The notes beneath the pieces were generated by a model. The model was given only the letters and a program-made list of their open reading frames with translations, did not search any database and had not been told where the DNA came from. The position numbers and the translations under genes are program-made. This document shows positions 6,924 to 15,833 of a DNA stretch of 64,000 nt, piece by piece (position 1 is the stretch's first letter; each line of letters starts with the position of its first letter). The DNA comes from Emticicia sp051209875 (GTDB lineage Bacteria > Bacteroidota > Bacteroidia > Cytophagales > Spirosomataceae), in NCBI RefSeq assembly GCF_051209875.1, contig NZ_JBNTQY010000001.1:5518001-5582000 (forward strand), written 5' to 3'.

Positions 6924-9661
6924 TTTGTTAAAAATTCGTCTAAATTCATCATGGCATTGGCAGTGAGTGTAAGGGCAAAATATTCTGGATTTTCTTTCTT
7001 TTTCTTCCGTAAATCCACCAATGCTTCTTGGAAAAGCTGCGTCAAAAGCACCGTTTTTTGCTTATTTGGATACTTTTGAAATATTTGGTGATACCCCGCA
7101 TTGATTTTATCTTCTACTTTTGTCGATTTAGCTTTTTGCATCAACAAAGCAATATTTTGTGCAGCAGCATAATTAACGGTATCATTCAAGGCCGTCAATG
7201 CTTGCAATGGAGTATTGGTGCGAACACGTCGAGACACACAAACATTTCGTTGCGGACTGTCGAAAGTAATCATCGATGGATAAGGATTGGTACGTCGCCA
7301 ATAAGTGTAAATCGCTCTTCGATATTGATTTTCTTTCGATTCTCTACGCCAAGCTCCATCGGTCGGATTTGGTGGACGAACACTCGGCCCATACATTTGA
7401 TGGTTCAATAAATTGCTGACACACAGGGCTTGGTCACGAATTTGTTCGGACGAAAGTCTGACTCTTGGACCACGAGCTAAAAGTAAATTTCGTGGGTCTT
7501 TTTCTTGTAATTCCTTAGAAATAATATTCGATTGTCTGTAAGTTGCCGACATCACCATTGTTTTCAGGAGCGTTTTTACACTCCATTTTTGTTCTTTCAT
7601 AAAACCAACAGCCAACCAATCCAATAATTCGGGATGCGTTGGTTTTGCTCCCATACTTCCAAAATCTTCTAAAGATTCGACTAAACCTATGCCGAAAAGT
7701 TGTTCCCAAAAACGATTGACAATGACACGTGCCGTCAAAGGGTTTTCTTGGCTGACCAACCATTTTGCTAAATCGAGGCGAGTTTTGTTAGGATTTTGTA
7801 TTTGAGGCAAGGTTTTTGGCACATTTGGCTGTACTTCATTGCCTTTCAATAACCAATTTCCTCTCGTAAATACGTGCATTTTTCTTGCTCTTGAGGCTGG
7901 TCTTTCGGCCATAATCGGCGTAGCGATTGCTTCCATTTCGGCCAATTTTTGTAAAGAATCTTGAACGGCTTTGGGCAAAGAATTCCGTATCGAATGAGTC
8001 GATTTCAATTCCATCCAATCTAAATGAATCAAATCTGTCCAAAAGTTTTTGCCTTTTCTGTAAACCAAGAAAACATCATGAACTCCCTTTGTTGGTTTGA
8101 CTTTTCCCGAAGAATTGGTATATCCACTCCACCTCGACCAACCTGAGTTGACTTCTGTTTCACTGCATTTTGTTTCAACTTTACTAATCAATTCGCCATC
8201 GACTTTATCAATTCGCATTTCGATAAATGAATTTTCTGCTCCACTTTGATAGCGGTAATTTACTTCGTTGATATTGGTCAAGTCCACATCTTCATAAACC
8301 GTAAAAGCACCTTCGGTTGTCTGCATGATTTCTTTTTGGTTGTTCCAAAGTTCAATATGCCGACTCGTGCTATCAAAAGCTTCTGCTTCGATGCGGTAAA
8401 AACCTGTTTTTCTTAAAAAACTTTGTCGTTTATCATCTAATAAAACACTTGTCGGCTCAGCAATTTTCACAGGGAGTTTTTGCTGCAACCAAGTCAAAAG
8501 TTGCGTTACTTCCTTCTCTTTTTCCTTAGTAAATGTTCTAAAAAGTGGCTTTTCATTATATAAATCTCGGTCTTGTGTATTATTGAAAAAAGCGGCCAAT
8601 TGATAAAATTCTTCATGCCGAAATGGGTCATAAGGGTGGCTGTGGCACTGCACACAGGCCATTGTGGTACCTTGCCAAACTTCCATTGTGGTAGAAACTC
8701 GGTCAATCAATGCCATGTTTCTAAACTCTTCATCATTTGTTCCGCCTTCATCATTTGCCATCGTATTTCGATGAAAAGCAGTCGCAATTAATTGATTTTC
8801 AAGTTTTTCGATAGATTCGTTTGGTTTTTTCGGCAATAAATCACCCGCTATTTGTTCAATTGTAAATTGATCGAAAGGCATATCTTTATTAAAAGCCTGA
8901 ATCACCCAATCACGGTATTTCCAAATACTTCGGTCAAGGTCTTTTTCGTAGCCTTTCGAGTCGGCATAGCGAGCTAAATCAAGCCACATAGAAGCCCAAC
9001 GCTCGCCAAAAGCTGGCGATTTCAATAATCTATCTACTTGTTTTTCATAGGCATTCGGTGAAGTATCTTGGAGAAAAGCGTTCGTTTCTTGGGCGGTTGC
9101 TGGTAATCCAACTAAATCTAAACTTAAACGACGAAGCAATGTAGTTTTATCGGCTTCTTCTGAAGGCTTTAAATTTTCTTTATTTAATCTTTCAAAAATA
9201 AAATTATCTATGCCATTCACCGCCCAGTTTTCACCTTCATTGGGTGGTGTAATATTTTGATTAGGTTTGATATATGACCAATGGTCTTCCCATTTTGCTC
9301 CTTCATTTATCCATTGTTCGATTTTACTTATTTCTTCATCGCTCAAAGGCTCTTTTTCTTTGGGCATTCTTTCCTCGGGGTCGTGCGATTTTAGTCGTTT
9401 GACTAATTCCGAATTTGCGGCATCATAAGGAATAATAGCAAACTTTCCCGACTTTGCTTTGGCGTAAGCCTCTTCAGGAAATAGCAAACTAAAATTGCCA
9501 TTTTTCTTTACCCCACCATGACAAACAATACATTTTTTGTTAAAAATAGGGCGAATATCTTCATTATAGCTTATTTTTTCTTTCTTAAAGTTTAAAAATG
9601 AAAAAATAGCTATCATCGGAATAGTAAAAATGAGTATCCATTTGACATTGGAGGAATTCAT
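6920..9661 (-). CDS. Cytochrome c (PSCyt1)/DUF1549/DUF1553 protein with CBM6-like insert
   Basis: 913 aa from the ATG at 9661. A GTG at 9706 would add 15 residues before the membrane segment and is less likely. Order of parts: N-terminal membrane anchor (residues 8-24); PSCyt1 haem c motif C44xxC47H48; DUF1549 (from about 135, with LRRLSLDLVGLPAT); a second CxxCH (CVQCHSHPYDP); a beta-rich insert that resembles a CBM6 carbohydrate-binding module (starts YRIEAEAFD, ends GVHDVFLVYRKG...LDWMEL); then DUF1553 (LARWLV-like LAKWLVSQENPLTARVIVNR). Its stop overlaps the DUF1501 start by four bases (ATGA). Likely a periplasmic membrane-anchored redox protein acting with the DUF1501 partner on a carbohydrate. 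Domains are confident, the CBM6 call moderate, the function inferred. Confidence 0.88.
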   Translation of the reverse strand: MNSSNVKWILIFTIPMIAIFSFLNFKKEKISYNEDIRPIFNKKCIVCHGGVKKNGNFSLLFPEEAYAKAKSGKFAIIPYDAANSELVKRLKSHDPEERMPKEKEPLSDEEISKIEQWINEGAKWEDHWSYIKPNQNITPPNEGENWAVNGIDNFIFERLNKENLKPSEEADKTTLLRRLSLDLVGLPATAQETNAFLQDTSPNAYEKQVDRLLKSPAFGERWASMWLDLARYADSKGYEKDLDRSIWKYRDWVIQAFNKDMPFDQFTIEQIAGDLLPKKPNESIEKLENQLIATAFHRNTMANDEGGTNDEEFRNMALIDRVSTTMEVWQGTTMACVQCHSHPYDPFRHEEFYQLAAFFNNTQDRDLYNEKPLFRTFTKEKEKEVTQLLTWLQQKLPVKIAEPTSVLLDDKRQSFLRKTGFYRIEAEAFDSTSRHIELWNNQKEIMQTTEGAFTVYEDVDLTNINEVNYRYQSGAENSFIEMRIDKVDGELISKVETKCSETEVNSGWSRWSGYTNSSGKVKPTKGVHDVFLVYRKGKNFWTDLIHLDWMELKSTHSIRNSLPKAVQDSLQKLAEMEAIATPIMAERPASRARKMHVFTRGNWLLKGNEVQPNVPKTLPQIQNPNKTRLDLAKWLVSQENPLTARVIVNRFWEQLFGIGLVESLEDFGSMGAKPTHPELLDWLAVGFMKEQKWSVKTLLKTMVMSATYRQSNIISKELQEKDPRNLLLARGPRVRLSSEQIRDQALCVSNLLNHQMYGPSVRPPNPTDGAWRRESKENQYRRAIYTYWRRTNPYPSMITFDSPQRNVCVSRRVRTNTPLQALTALNDTVNYAAAQNIALLMQKAKSTKVEDKINAGYHQIFQKYPNKQKTVLLTQLFQEALVDLRKKKKENPEYFALTLTANAMMNLDEFLTK

Positions 9662-9739
9662 AAAAAGCCGATTTTGAAAATGTACAATTTCAATAATATT
9701 TTGCACTAAATATAATGCTTATTTATTAAATTTTTTTAA

Positions 9740-9747
9740 TAAATTTG
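9740..9747 (+). promoter_or_regulatory. candidate -7 box upstream of the S10 peptidase
   Basis: TAAATTTG matches TAnnTTTG exactly. It would give a leader of about 110 bases. No -33 TTTG lies at the expected distance, and the region is very AT-rich, so a chance match is possible. Confidence 0.25.
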
Positions 9748-9862
9748 AGAAATTAGAAAAGACATAAATCAATCATTTATTGAAGAAATATCATATTCGT
9801 GAATGATAGTGGAAGTCAAGGCTTAATTACAAGATTTAAACCAAATAACAAACATTCTCAAC

Positions 9863-11416
9863 ATGAAAAAAACACTTACCACATTAGTTTTTGTAAGCCT
9901 TTTTACATTTGCTGAAGCTCAGCAAACCAGAGTTGCAACACCTACGCCTGCACCAAGCCCTGTAAACACTCCTGCTGCAAAAGATGAGAAACCAACTTTG
10001 ACCATTCCTTTCAATCCTGATGCTTTTGTTTTAACCGAACATACAACAACAATCAAAGGTCAAAAAATACCTTTTCAAGCAACCACAGGCACAATGCCAG
10101 TTTGGGACGAAGACGGAAAGGCAATTGCAGGACTTTTTTATACTTATTACGAACGCACAGACATCAAAGATAAAACTACTCGTCCATTGGTTATTTCGTT
10201 TAATGGTGGGCCTGGGTCTGCTTCAGTTTGGATGCACATTGCTTATACTGGCCCTCACTTGCTAAATATTGATGATGAAGGTTATCCTGTGATGCCTTAT
10301 GGAATCAAGGAAAATCCTTATTCGATTTTAGATGTGGCTGACATTGTTTTTGTTAATCCTGTGAATACTGGCTATTCAAGACCTACAAGCAAGGAGGTGC
10401 CAACTTCAAAATTCTTTGGTGTAAATGCCGATATTAAATACTTGGCCGATTGGATTGGTACTTTTGTCACTCGTAACAATCGCTGGGCATCGCCTAAATA
10501 TTTAATTGGAGAAAGTTATGGTACTAACAGGGTTTCTGGACTTGCATTGCAATTACAAACAGCACAATGGATGTATTTCAATGGAGTGATTTTGGTTTCA
10601 CCAACAACACTCGGCATCGAAAGAGATGGTGTTTCTGGGCCAGCTTTAAGATTACCTTATTTTGCGGCAACGGCATGGTACCATAAAATGCTGAGTGCCG
10701 ATTTACAGAAAAAAGATTTGACAGAAATGCTGCCCGAAGTAGAAGCTTTCACTATTAACGAATTGCTACCTGCACTCAGCAAAGGAGGTTCTTTGGACGA
10801 TGCAAAACGTAAAGAAATAGCTGCAAAAATGTCTAAATATTCAGGTATTTCTGAAAAGGTAATTTTGCAAAATAATTTAGATATTTCGACTGAGTTTTTC
10901 TGGAAAGAATTATTAAGAGATAAAGGCTATACCGTAGGTCGTTTGGATTCTCGTTATAGAGGAATTGATAAAAAAGATGGAGGTGAACGCCCAGATTTTA
11001 ACTCTGAACTTACTTCTTGGCTACATTCATTCACGCCAGCGATTAATATTTACTTGCGTAATGACTTGAATTATAAAACTGACTTGAAATATTATATGTT
11101 TGGACCAGTCCATCCTTGGGACAGAACAGCGGATAATACAGGAGAAAATTTAAGGGCTGCAATCGCACAAAACCCTTATCTTCATGTGATGGTCCAGTCG
11201 GGATATTATGATGGAGCTTGCGATTATTTCAATGCTAAATATAATATGTGGCAAATGGATCCAGGCGGAAAATTACAAAATAGAATATCATGGAAAGGCT
11301 ACCGCAGTGGTCACATGATGTACCTGCGTCGTGAAGATTTGCAAAGTGCTAACGAGGATATTAGACAGTTTATCAAACAATCTTTACCAAAACCAGGACA
11401 ACCTGCCAAATATTAA
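9863..11416 (+). CDS. S10 family serine carboxypeptidase, secreted
   Basis: 517 aa with a Sec signal peptide (about 19 residues, ending TFAEA) and a Pro/Thr-rich linker before the catalytic domain. S10 signatures are all present: SFNGGPGSASVWMHI (oxyanion region), LIGESYGTNR with nucleophile S218, GYYDGACDYF with probable catalytic D450, and SGHMMYL with H484. Bacterial members of this group are periplasmic or secreted and remove C-terminal residues from peptides. It is a single gene: the neighbour upstream is divergent and a hairpin terminator follows at 11419-11460. Start is the ATG in front of the signal peptide. Confidence 0.93.
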   Translation: MKKTLTTLVFVSLFTFAEAQQTRVATPTPAPSPVNTPAAKDEKPTLTIPFNPDAFVLTEHTTTIKGQKIPFQATTGTMPVWDEDGKAIAGLFYTYYERTDIKDKTTRPLVISFNGGPGSASVWMHIAYTGPHLLNIDDEGYPVMPYGIKENPYSILDVADIVFVNPVNTGYSRPTSKEVPTSKFFGVNADIKYLADWIGTFVTRNNRWASPKYLIGESYGTNRVSGLALQLQTAQWMYFNGVILVSPTTLGIERDGVSGPALRLPYFAATAWYHKMLSADLQKKDLTEMLPEVEAFTINELLPALSKGGSLDDAKRKEIAAKMSKYSGISEKVILQNNLDISTEFFWKELLRDKGYTVGRLDSRYRGIDKKDGGERPDFNSELTSWLHSFTPAINIYLRNDLNYKTDLKYYMFGPVHPWDRTADNTGENLRAAIAQNPYLHVMVQSGYYDGACDYFNAKYNMWQMDPGGKLQNRISWKGYRSGHMMYLRREDLQSANEDIRQFIKQSLPKPGQPAKY

Positions 11417-11418
11417 GC

Positions 11419-11460
11419 AAATGATTAGCCCTATTTTTTATTAAGTGGGGCTTATCATTT
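11419..11460 (+). terminator. hairpin terminator after the S10 peptidase
   Basis: Arms 11419-11431 and 11448-11460 pair over 13 positions with one internal mismatch, GC-rich at the tip (AGCCC/GGGCT), and lead into a T-rich tail. Confidence 0.65.
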
Positions 11461-11541
11461 TTCATCTCTGACTATATTGGTCACGTTTTTCACTATTTTT
11501 TGCTGATATTTTTACCTATTCAACCTTATCTTTTTAAAACT

Positions 11542-12864
11542 ATGAATCAAAATAATGATAAAATTACTCGCCGAGATTTTGTAGGTAAAGCAGCCACTGT
11601 TATGGGTAGCTTTCTTATTGTCCCTCGATTTGTGCTTGGTGGAAAAAAACCTGATGGCTCAAAATATATTGCCCCAAGTGATATTATTTCATTAGGATTC
11701 ATCGGAACGGGCAAACAAGGACGAGGACTAACTTCTTCTTTTTTGAGTACCAATGAAGCTCAAATATTAGCAATTAGCGATGTCTATCAAGCGAAAATAC
11801 AATTAGCTTTAGAAAGAATAAATACTCATTACCAAAAAAATACGCAATTAGGTACTCCTTCTGAAATTACAGTTTATCCTGATTTTAGAGAATTATTAGC
11901 TCGAAAAGATATTGATGCTGTGGTCATTGCTGCTCCTGACCATTGGCATGCAGCAATGGCGGTGCGTGCTGCCGAAGCTGGCAAAGATATTTATTGCGAA
12001 AAACCCCTTGCATTAACAGTAAAAGAAGGACGAGCAATGGTAAATGCTGCTCGTAAATTCAATCGAGTTTTTCAGACAGGGAGTATGCAACGCTCTTGGC
12101 CAGAATTTCGACAAACGGCTGAGTTAGTTCGCAATGGTTATATTGGTGAAGTGAAAAGCATCAAAGTAAATGTTGGCCCTCCTCCCAAGCCTTATGATTT
12201 GCCTTCCGAACCAATTCCAGAAGGTTTGGATTGGAATAAATGGCTTGGGCCAAATGAATATAAAGTTTTTAATTCTGAATTAGCTCCGCCAATATCAAAA
12301 GATGTTTTTCCAAATTGGAGAAATTACCAAGAATTTGGTGGTGGAATGGTAACTGATTGGGGAGCTCACATGTTTGATATTGTACAATGGGCTTTAGATA
12401 TGGACAGCAGTGGCCCCGTTGAAGTCATTGCCCCTGATGGCAAAGAACATCCTTTCTTGACTTATAAATATGGTAATGGTATCACCATGACACACGAAAA
12501 ATGGGACTGGAATAATGCCATTCATTTTATTGGAACAGAGGGTGAAATCAAAGTTCAACGCCGAAAAATTGAAACAACACCTGCTTCGCTTGCCACGAAA
12601 GTAATCGGTGAAACAGAAAAACATGTTTATAAGAGCGAAAATCATTACAAAGATTTCTTAGATGCCATGCGTAAACGTAGCAAACCTATTTGTGATGTAG
12701 AAGTTGGACACAGAACAGCGTCTGTTTGTAATATCGGAAACATTGCTTATCGTTTAAATCGTTCTTTGAAATGGAATCCTAAAAAAGAAACATTTTTGGA
12801 TGATAAAGAAGCGAACGCTCTCTTAGGTAGGCCAATGTTGAATGAATGGGCAATAAAAATTTAA
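11542..12864 (+). CDS. Gfo/Idh/MocA family oxidoreductase, Tat-exported
   Basis: 440 aa from the ATG at 11542. An upstream in-frame TTG at 11500 would add 14 residues before the Tat signal and is rejected. The N-terminus has R10-R11-DFVGKAA, a twin-arginine signal, so the enzyme probably folds with NAD(P) in the cytoplasm and is exported. The Rossmann motif is GFIGTGKQGRG; the family signature CEKPLAL follows an APDHWHAAMAVRAAEAGKD stretch. The C-terminal part is the alpha/beta substrate domain with GGGMVTDWGAHMFD. Such periplasmic members include sugar oxidoreductases and GH109-like glycosidases; the substrate cannot be told from sequence. The gene converges on the TolC-like gene, with a shared hairpin between them. 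Confidence 0.92.
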   Translation: MNQNNDKITRRDFVGKAATVMGSFLIVPRFVLGGKKPDGSKYIAPSDIISLGFIGTGKQGRGLTSSFLSTNEAQILAISDVYQAKIQLALERINTHYQKNTQLGTPSEITVYPDFRELLARKDIDAVVIAAPDHWHAAMAVRAAEAGKDIYCEKPLALTVKEGRAMVNAARKFNRVFQTGSMQRSWPEFRQTAELVRNGYIGEVKSIKVNVGPPPKPYDLPSEPIPEGLDWNKWLGPNEYKVFNSELAPPISKDVFPNWRNYQEFGGGMVTDWGAHMFDIVQWALDMDSSGPVEVIAPDGKEHPFLTYKYGNGITMTHEKWDWNNAIHFIGTEGEIKVQRRKIETTPASLATKVIGETEKHVYKSENHYKDFLDAMRKRSKPICDVEVGHRTASVCNIGNIAYRLNRSLKWNPKKETFLDDKEANALLGRPMLNEWAIKI

Positions 12865-12884
12865 AGAAAAGTTTCTAAAAAATG

Positions 12885-12924
12885 AAGGGTTTTCGACCAA
12901 TCTGATGAATGGTTGAAAACCCTT
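12885..12924. terminator. bidirectional hairpin between oxidoreductase and tolC-like gene
   Basis: Arms 12885-12899 and 12910-12924 (AAGGGTTTTC core) pair over 15 positions with one mismatch around a 10-base loop. On the minus strand a run of six T follows, so it best serves the efflux operon. It may also stop transcription from the plus-strand gene. Confidence 0.7.
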
Positions 12925-12955
12925 TGAATTTTATTGAAGTGAAGATTTGCTTTTA

Positions 12956-14404
12956 TCAAGGCTTTATTCGTTCGTTAGTAACAAAATCAAACAAAGTAGC
13001 TCGGCGAAGTCTGAAATAGGCTAACCAATATTGTTGTAATGTTTGTATATAGGCAACAATCGCTTGGTCTTTTTCTTGTTGAGCAATAGTTAGATTAGTA
13101 ATATCAATTTTACCAATTAAATACCTATTTTTGGCAACTTCGTAGCGTTTTTGAGCAATTGTATCGGCTTTTGCAGAAATCAAAAGACTTGTTTTGAGTT
13201 GTTTGATTTCAGAAACCTTATTAAAAACTTCCAAATCAATGATATTTTGTTCGTTTTTTATGCGTTCCAAAGTCGCATCTAAATTGTTTTTTGCTGATTC
13301 TACCAAAGCTCTATTTCTTCCCGAATTATAAATTGGAATTGTAAAATTTACATTGGCGGTTTGTGAACCTTGAAGATTTGAAAAAGCCTTTCCGAGCGTT
13401 ATATCGGTTTGATTAAATCCTAAGGAAACATTCAAATCGGCACTAAAACGCCTGCCAATTTCGGCAGAACGAACCTCCATTTTTGCTTGATTTTCTTGCA
13501 ATTCAAGGTTTTTATAATCACTCCTATTGCTTCTTGCTTCATTGATTGCCTTTTCAGCATTTGGTTCAATTAATGGTATTAAATTCGGAATAATAATTTC
13601 TATTGTTTTTCCATCCAAACTCCCCAATAAATTTCGTAATTGCTTTTCACTTGTCAAAATCGTCAATTGGTTTTTCTCGACTTCATTTCTTGCATTCATC
13701 AAACCCAATTCCACTTGTAAAAGCTCATTTTCTGCTATTTTCCCAACACCAAAACGCCCTTTTGAAATATTATAAATGGTATCATTGATGGCAAGATTGT
13801 ATGCAGCATTTTTCAATTGTAATGTTGCGATTGACAAATCAAAAAACTTTTGAGTGACTTCCAACGATAAATCTTCTATTAATTCTAATTGTTTGCGAGT
13901 CGTTTCATCGAAAGAGATTTTTTCTTGTTCCCAATTCCATTTGATGCGATTGATGCGAAAAAGTGGCTGCGTAAATTGTACATACAAGGGCGAGGTATTC
14001 CAAAAAGACCCACCTTGATTTAATGAATTTTTATTGAATAAATCGATGCGACTTATACCAGAATTAACAGAAATCGTCCCACCACTTTTTAAGATATTCT
14101 GACTTAAAGACAAGGTAGTATTTGAAAAATTCTGACTTTGTTGTCTAAATAAGGTGCCGCCGTCAGGTTGCAAAACGCTATTGATTGAACGTCTAAATCC
14201 AGGCAATACGCCTGTCAATTCTAATTGTGGCTTTAGATTTGCCTTTGTTGCTTCAAATCTCCATTGATTTGCACTAAAACTTGACCTTATTTGCTTCGCA
14301 ATTGGACTGTTTTCTTTTGCATGTTGAATTGCTTCTTGCAGAGTTAGTTTTTGACAAAATCCTTGATAAGTAAGAAAAAAAAGCAAAATTGTAAACTTTT
14401 TCAT
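12956..14404 (-). CDS. TolC family outer-membrane efflux channel protein
   Basis: 482 aa with a cleavable signal peptide (MKKFTILLFFLTYQGFCQ). Two long heptad-rich helical repeats and alternating beta segments follow, the OEP repeat layout of TolC-like trimeric channels; the second half carries typical VESAKNNLDAT...RYEVAKNRYLIGKIDITNLTIAQQEK-type helices. It should form the outer-membrane exit duct for the adaptor and permease encoded directly upstream (gap to the permease 40 bases). The gene is last in the operon, before the hairpin at 12885-12924. Confidence 0.9.
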   Translation of the reverse strand: MKKFTILLFFLTYQGFCQKLTLQEAIQHAKENSPIAKQIRSSFSANQWRFEATKANLKPQLELTGVLPGFRRSINSVLQPDGGTLFRQQSQNFSNTTLSLSQNILKSGGTISVNSGISRIDLFNKNSLNQGGSFWNTSPLYVQFTQPLFRINRIKWNWEQEKISFDETTRKQLELIEDLSLEVTQKFFDLSIATLQLKNAAYNLAINDTIYNISKGRFGVGKIAENELLQVELGLMNARNEVEKNQLTILTSEKQLRNLLGSLDGKTIEIIIPNLIPLIEPNAEKAINEARSNRSDYKNLELQENQAKMEVRSAEIGRRFSADLNVSLGFNQTDITLGKAFSNLQGSQTANVNFTIPIYNSGRNRALVESAKNNLDATLERIKNEQNIIDLEVFNKVSEIKQLKTSLLISAKADTIAQKRYEVAKNRYLIGKIDITNLTIAQQEKDQAIVAYIQTLQQYWLAYFRLRRATLFDFVTNERIKP

Positions 14405-14444
14405 AAATAGTTGTTGATTGTTGGAAGTCAGAATAGTTTAAAAA

Positions 14445-15782
14445 TTATTCATATCTCAATGATTCTATTGGATTTTGGTCAGACGCTCTTTTTGCTGGAA
14501 TAATGCCAAAAATTAAACCAACTGTTACTGCTACACCAAAGGATAATATGACAGAAAACGGTGAGATAATTGTCTGAATATCAGCCAGCTTCTCAATAGC
14601 ATAGCTTATCGTAACGCCCAAAATTATTCCAAGAATACCCCCAGTAAAACTAATCGAAACGGCTTCAGATAAAAATTGCATAATTATATCATTCTTCTTG
14701 GCTCCCAAAGCAAGTCTTAATCCAATTTCTTTGATTCTTTCTAAAACAGATGCCAACATGATATTCATAATGCCAATTCCTCCTACCAAAAGTGAAATAG
14801 AAGCAATCACGCCCAACACAATATTGAAAAGTTTTTTTGTTTTTTGTTCTTGTTTTAGGAGAAGTTCGGGTACAATTATCTCATAATCAGGCACTTCATT
14901 GTGTCGTCTTTTGATGATTTTTTCAATAATTTGTAGAGATGGCTCAATAAATTTACTGTCGCTAATATTGACAACCAAGCGGTCTAATTGATTGTAATTT
15001 TCTATTTTCTTTTCTTGCTGATTGTTATTGCCAGCATTTCTGGCTTTCATGGCAGCAACGGTTACATTCGAGCGATTTTTGTACCTGAGTAAAATAGTAC
15101 GAATGGGTGTATAAATATCAGAATTGAAGTTTCTTATGGATAGTTTTTCAACTGATTTATCTGAAATCACGCCACTTTCTAATACCCCAACCACTGTCAA
15201 CCAAACATTTCCACATTTGATTGATTGTCCAATTGGGTCAGTTTTGGCAAAATATTTAGCTTTAATCTGCCTCCCAATTACACATACAGCTTCTGCCTTT
15301 TCTAATTGACTTTCAGTAAAATATTTCCCTTCTCCTATGCTTACCCCTGCGATTTCAAAATATTTATTGGTTACGCCAATGAGTTTACCAGTATTTTTTT
15401 GTCCATCTCGCATAAATGAAGTTTCAAATTCAATCTCAGGACTTACAAAATTGACCGACGAAATGGTTTCTGCAATATTTTGAGCATCTGAAAGCGTGAG
15501 TCCTGGCGAGAAACGTTTCGTTTCTTTACTGTCTTTTTTATTAGCATTTTCACTATTTGCCTTATCAAATTTCGCTTTGATAACAATATTATTTGACCCA
15601 ACTTGTTTGATTTGTTCTAAAATTTCTCGCTCAGCTCCCGCCCCAATGGCTAACATTGAGATAACCGCTGCTACCCCAAAAATGATTCCGAGTGATGTCA
15701 AAAATGCTCTTAACTTGTTGGTTATCAACGCTTCAATTCCAACTTTAAAATTTAATAAAAGCCGCTCTTTCTGAAGTTTCAT
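14445..15782 (-). CDS. MacB/FtsX-type ABC transporter permease
   Basis: 445 aa. One N-terminal transmembrane helix (about residues 25-48, in LRAFLTSLGIIFGVAAVISM), a large periplasmic MacB_PCD domain (about 50-300), and three C-terminal helices of the FtsX fold, ending with the conserved IPAKRASDQNPIESLRYE tail. It is the integral membrane part of a tripartite exporter of peptides, lipoproteins or macrolides. MacB from proteobacteria has its ATPase fused at the N-terminus; here no ATPase domain is present in this protein or in any neighbouring gene. It is flanked by the adaptor (51-base gap) and the TolC-like gene, so all three are probably one operon. Confidence 0.92.
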   Translation of the reverse strand: MKLQKERLLLNFKVGIEALITNKLRAFLTSLGIIFGVAAVISMLAIGAGAEREILEQIKQVGSNNIVIKAKFDKANSENANKKDSKETKRFSPGLTLSDAQNIAETISSVNFVSPEIEFETSFMRDGQKNTGKLIGVTNKYFEIAGVSIGEGKYFTESQLEKAEAVCVIGRQIKAKYFAKTDPIGQSIKCGNVWLTVVGVLESGVISDKSVEKLSIRNFNSDIYTPIRTILLRYKNRSNVTVAAMKARNAGNNNQQEKKIENYNQLDRLVVNISDSKFIEPSLQIIEKIIKRRHNEVPDYEIIVPELLLKQEQKTKKLFNIVLGVIASISLLVGGIGIMNIMLASVLERIKEIGLRLALGAKKNDIIMQFLSEAVSISFTGGILGIILGVTISYAIEKLADIQTIISPFSVILSFGVAVTVGLIFGIIPAKRASDQNPIESLRYE

Positions 15783-15833
15783 GTGGTTTTGAAGTATAAT
15801 TTGCTTTGAAAAATGGAGAAAGGTTAAAAAGAA

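Noticed and set aside
9662..9706. GTG start giving a 928-aa DUF1549/DUF1553 protein
   Set aside because: The ATG at 9661 leads directly into the membrane anchor; the 15 extra residues add nothing recognisable.
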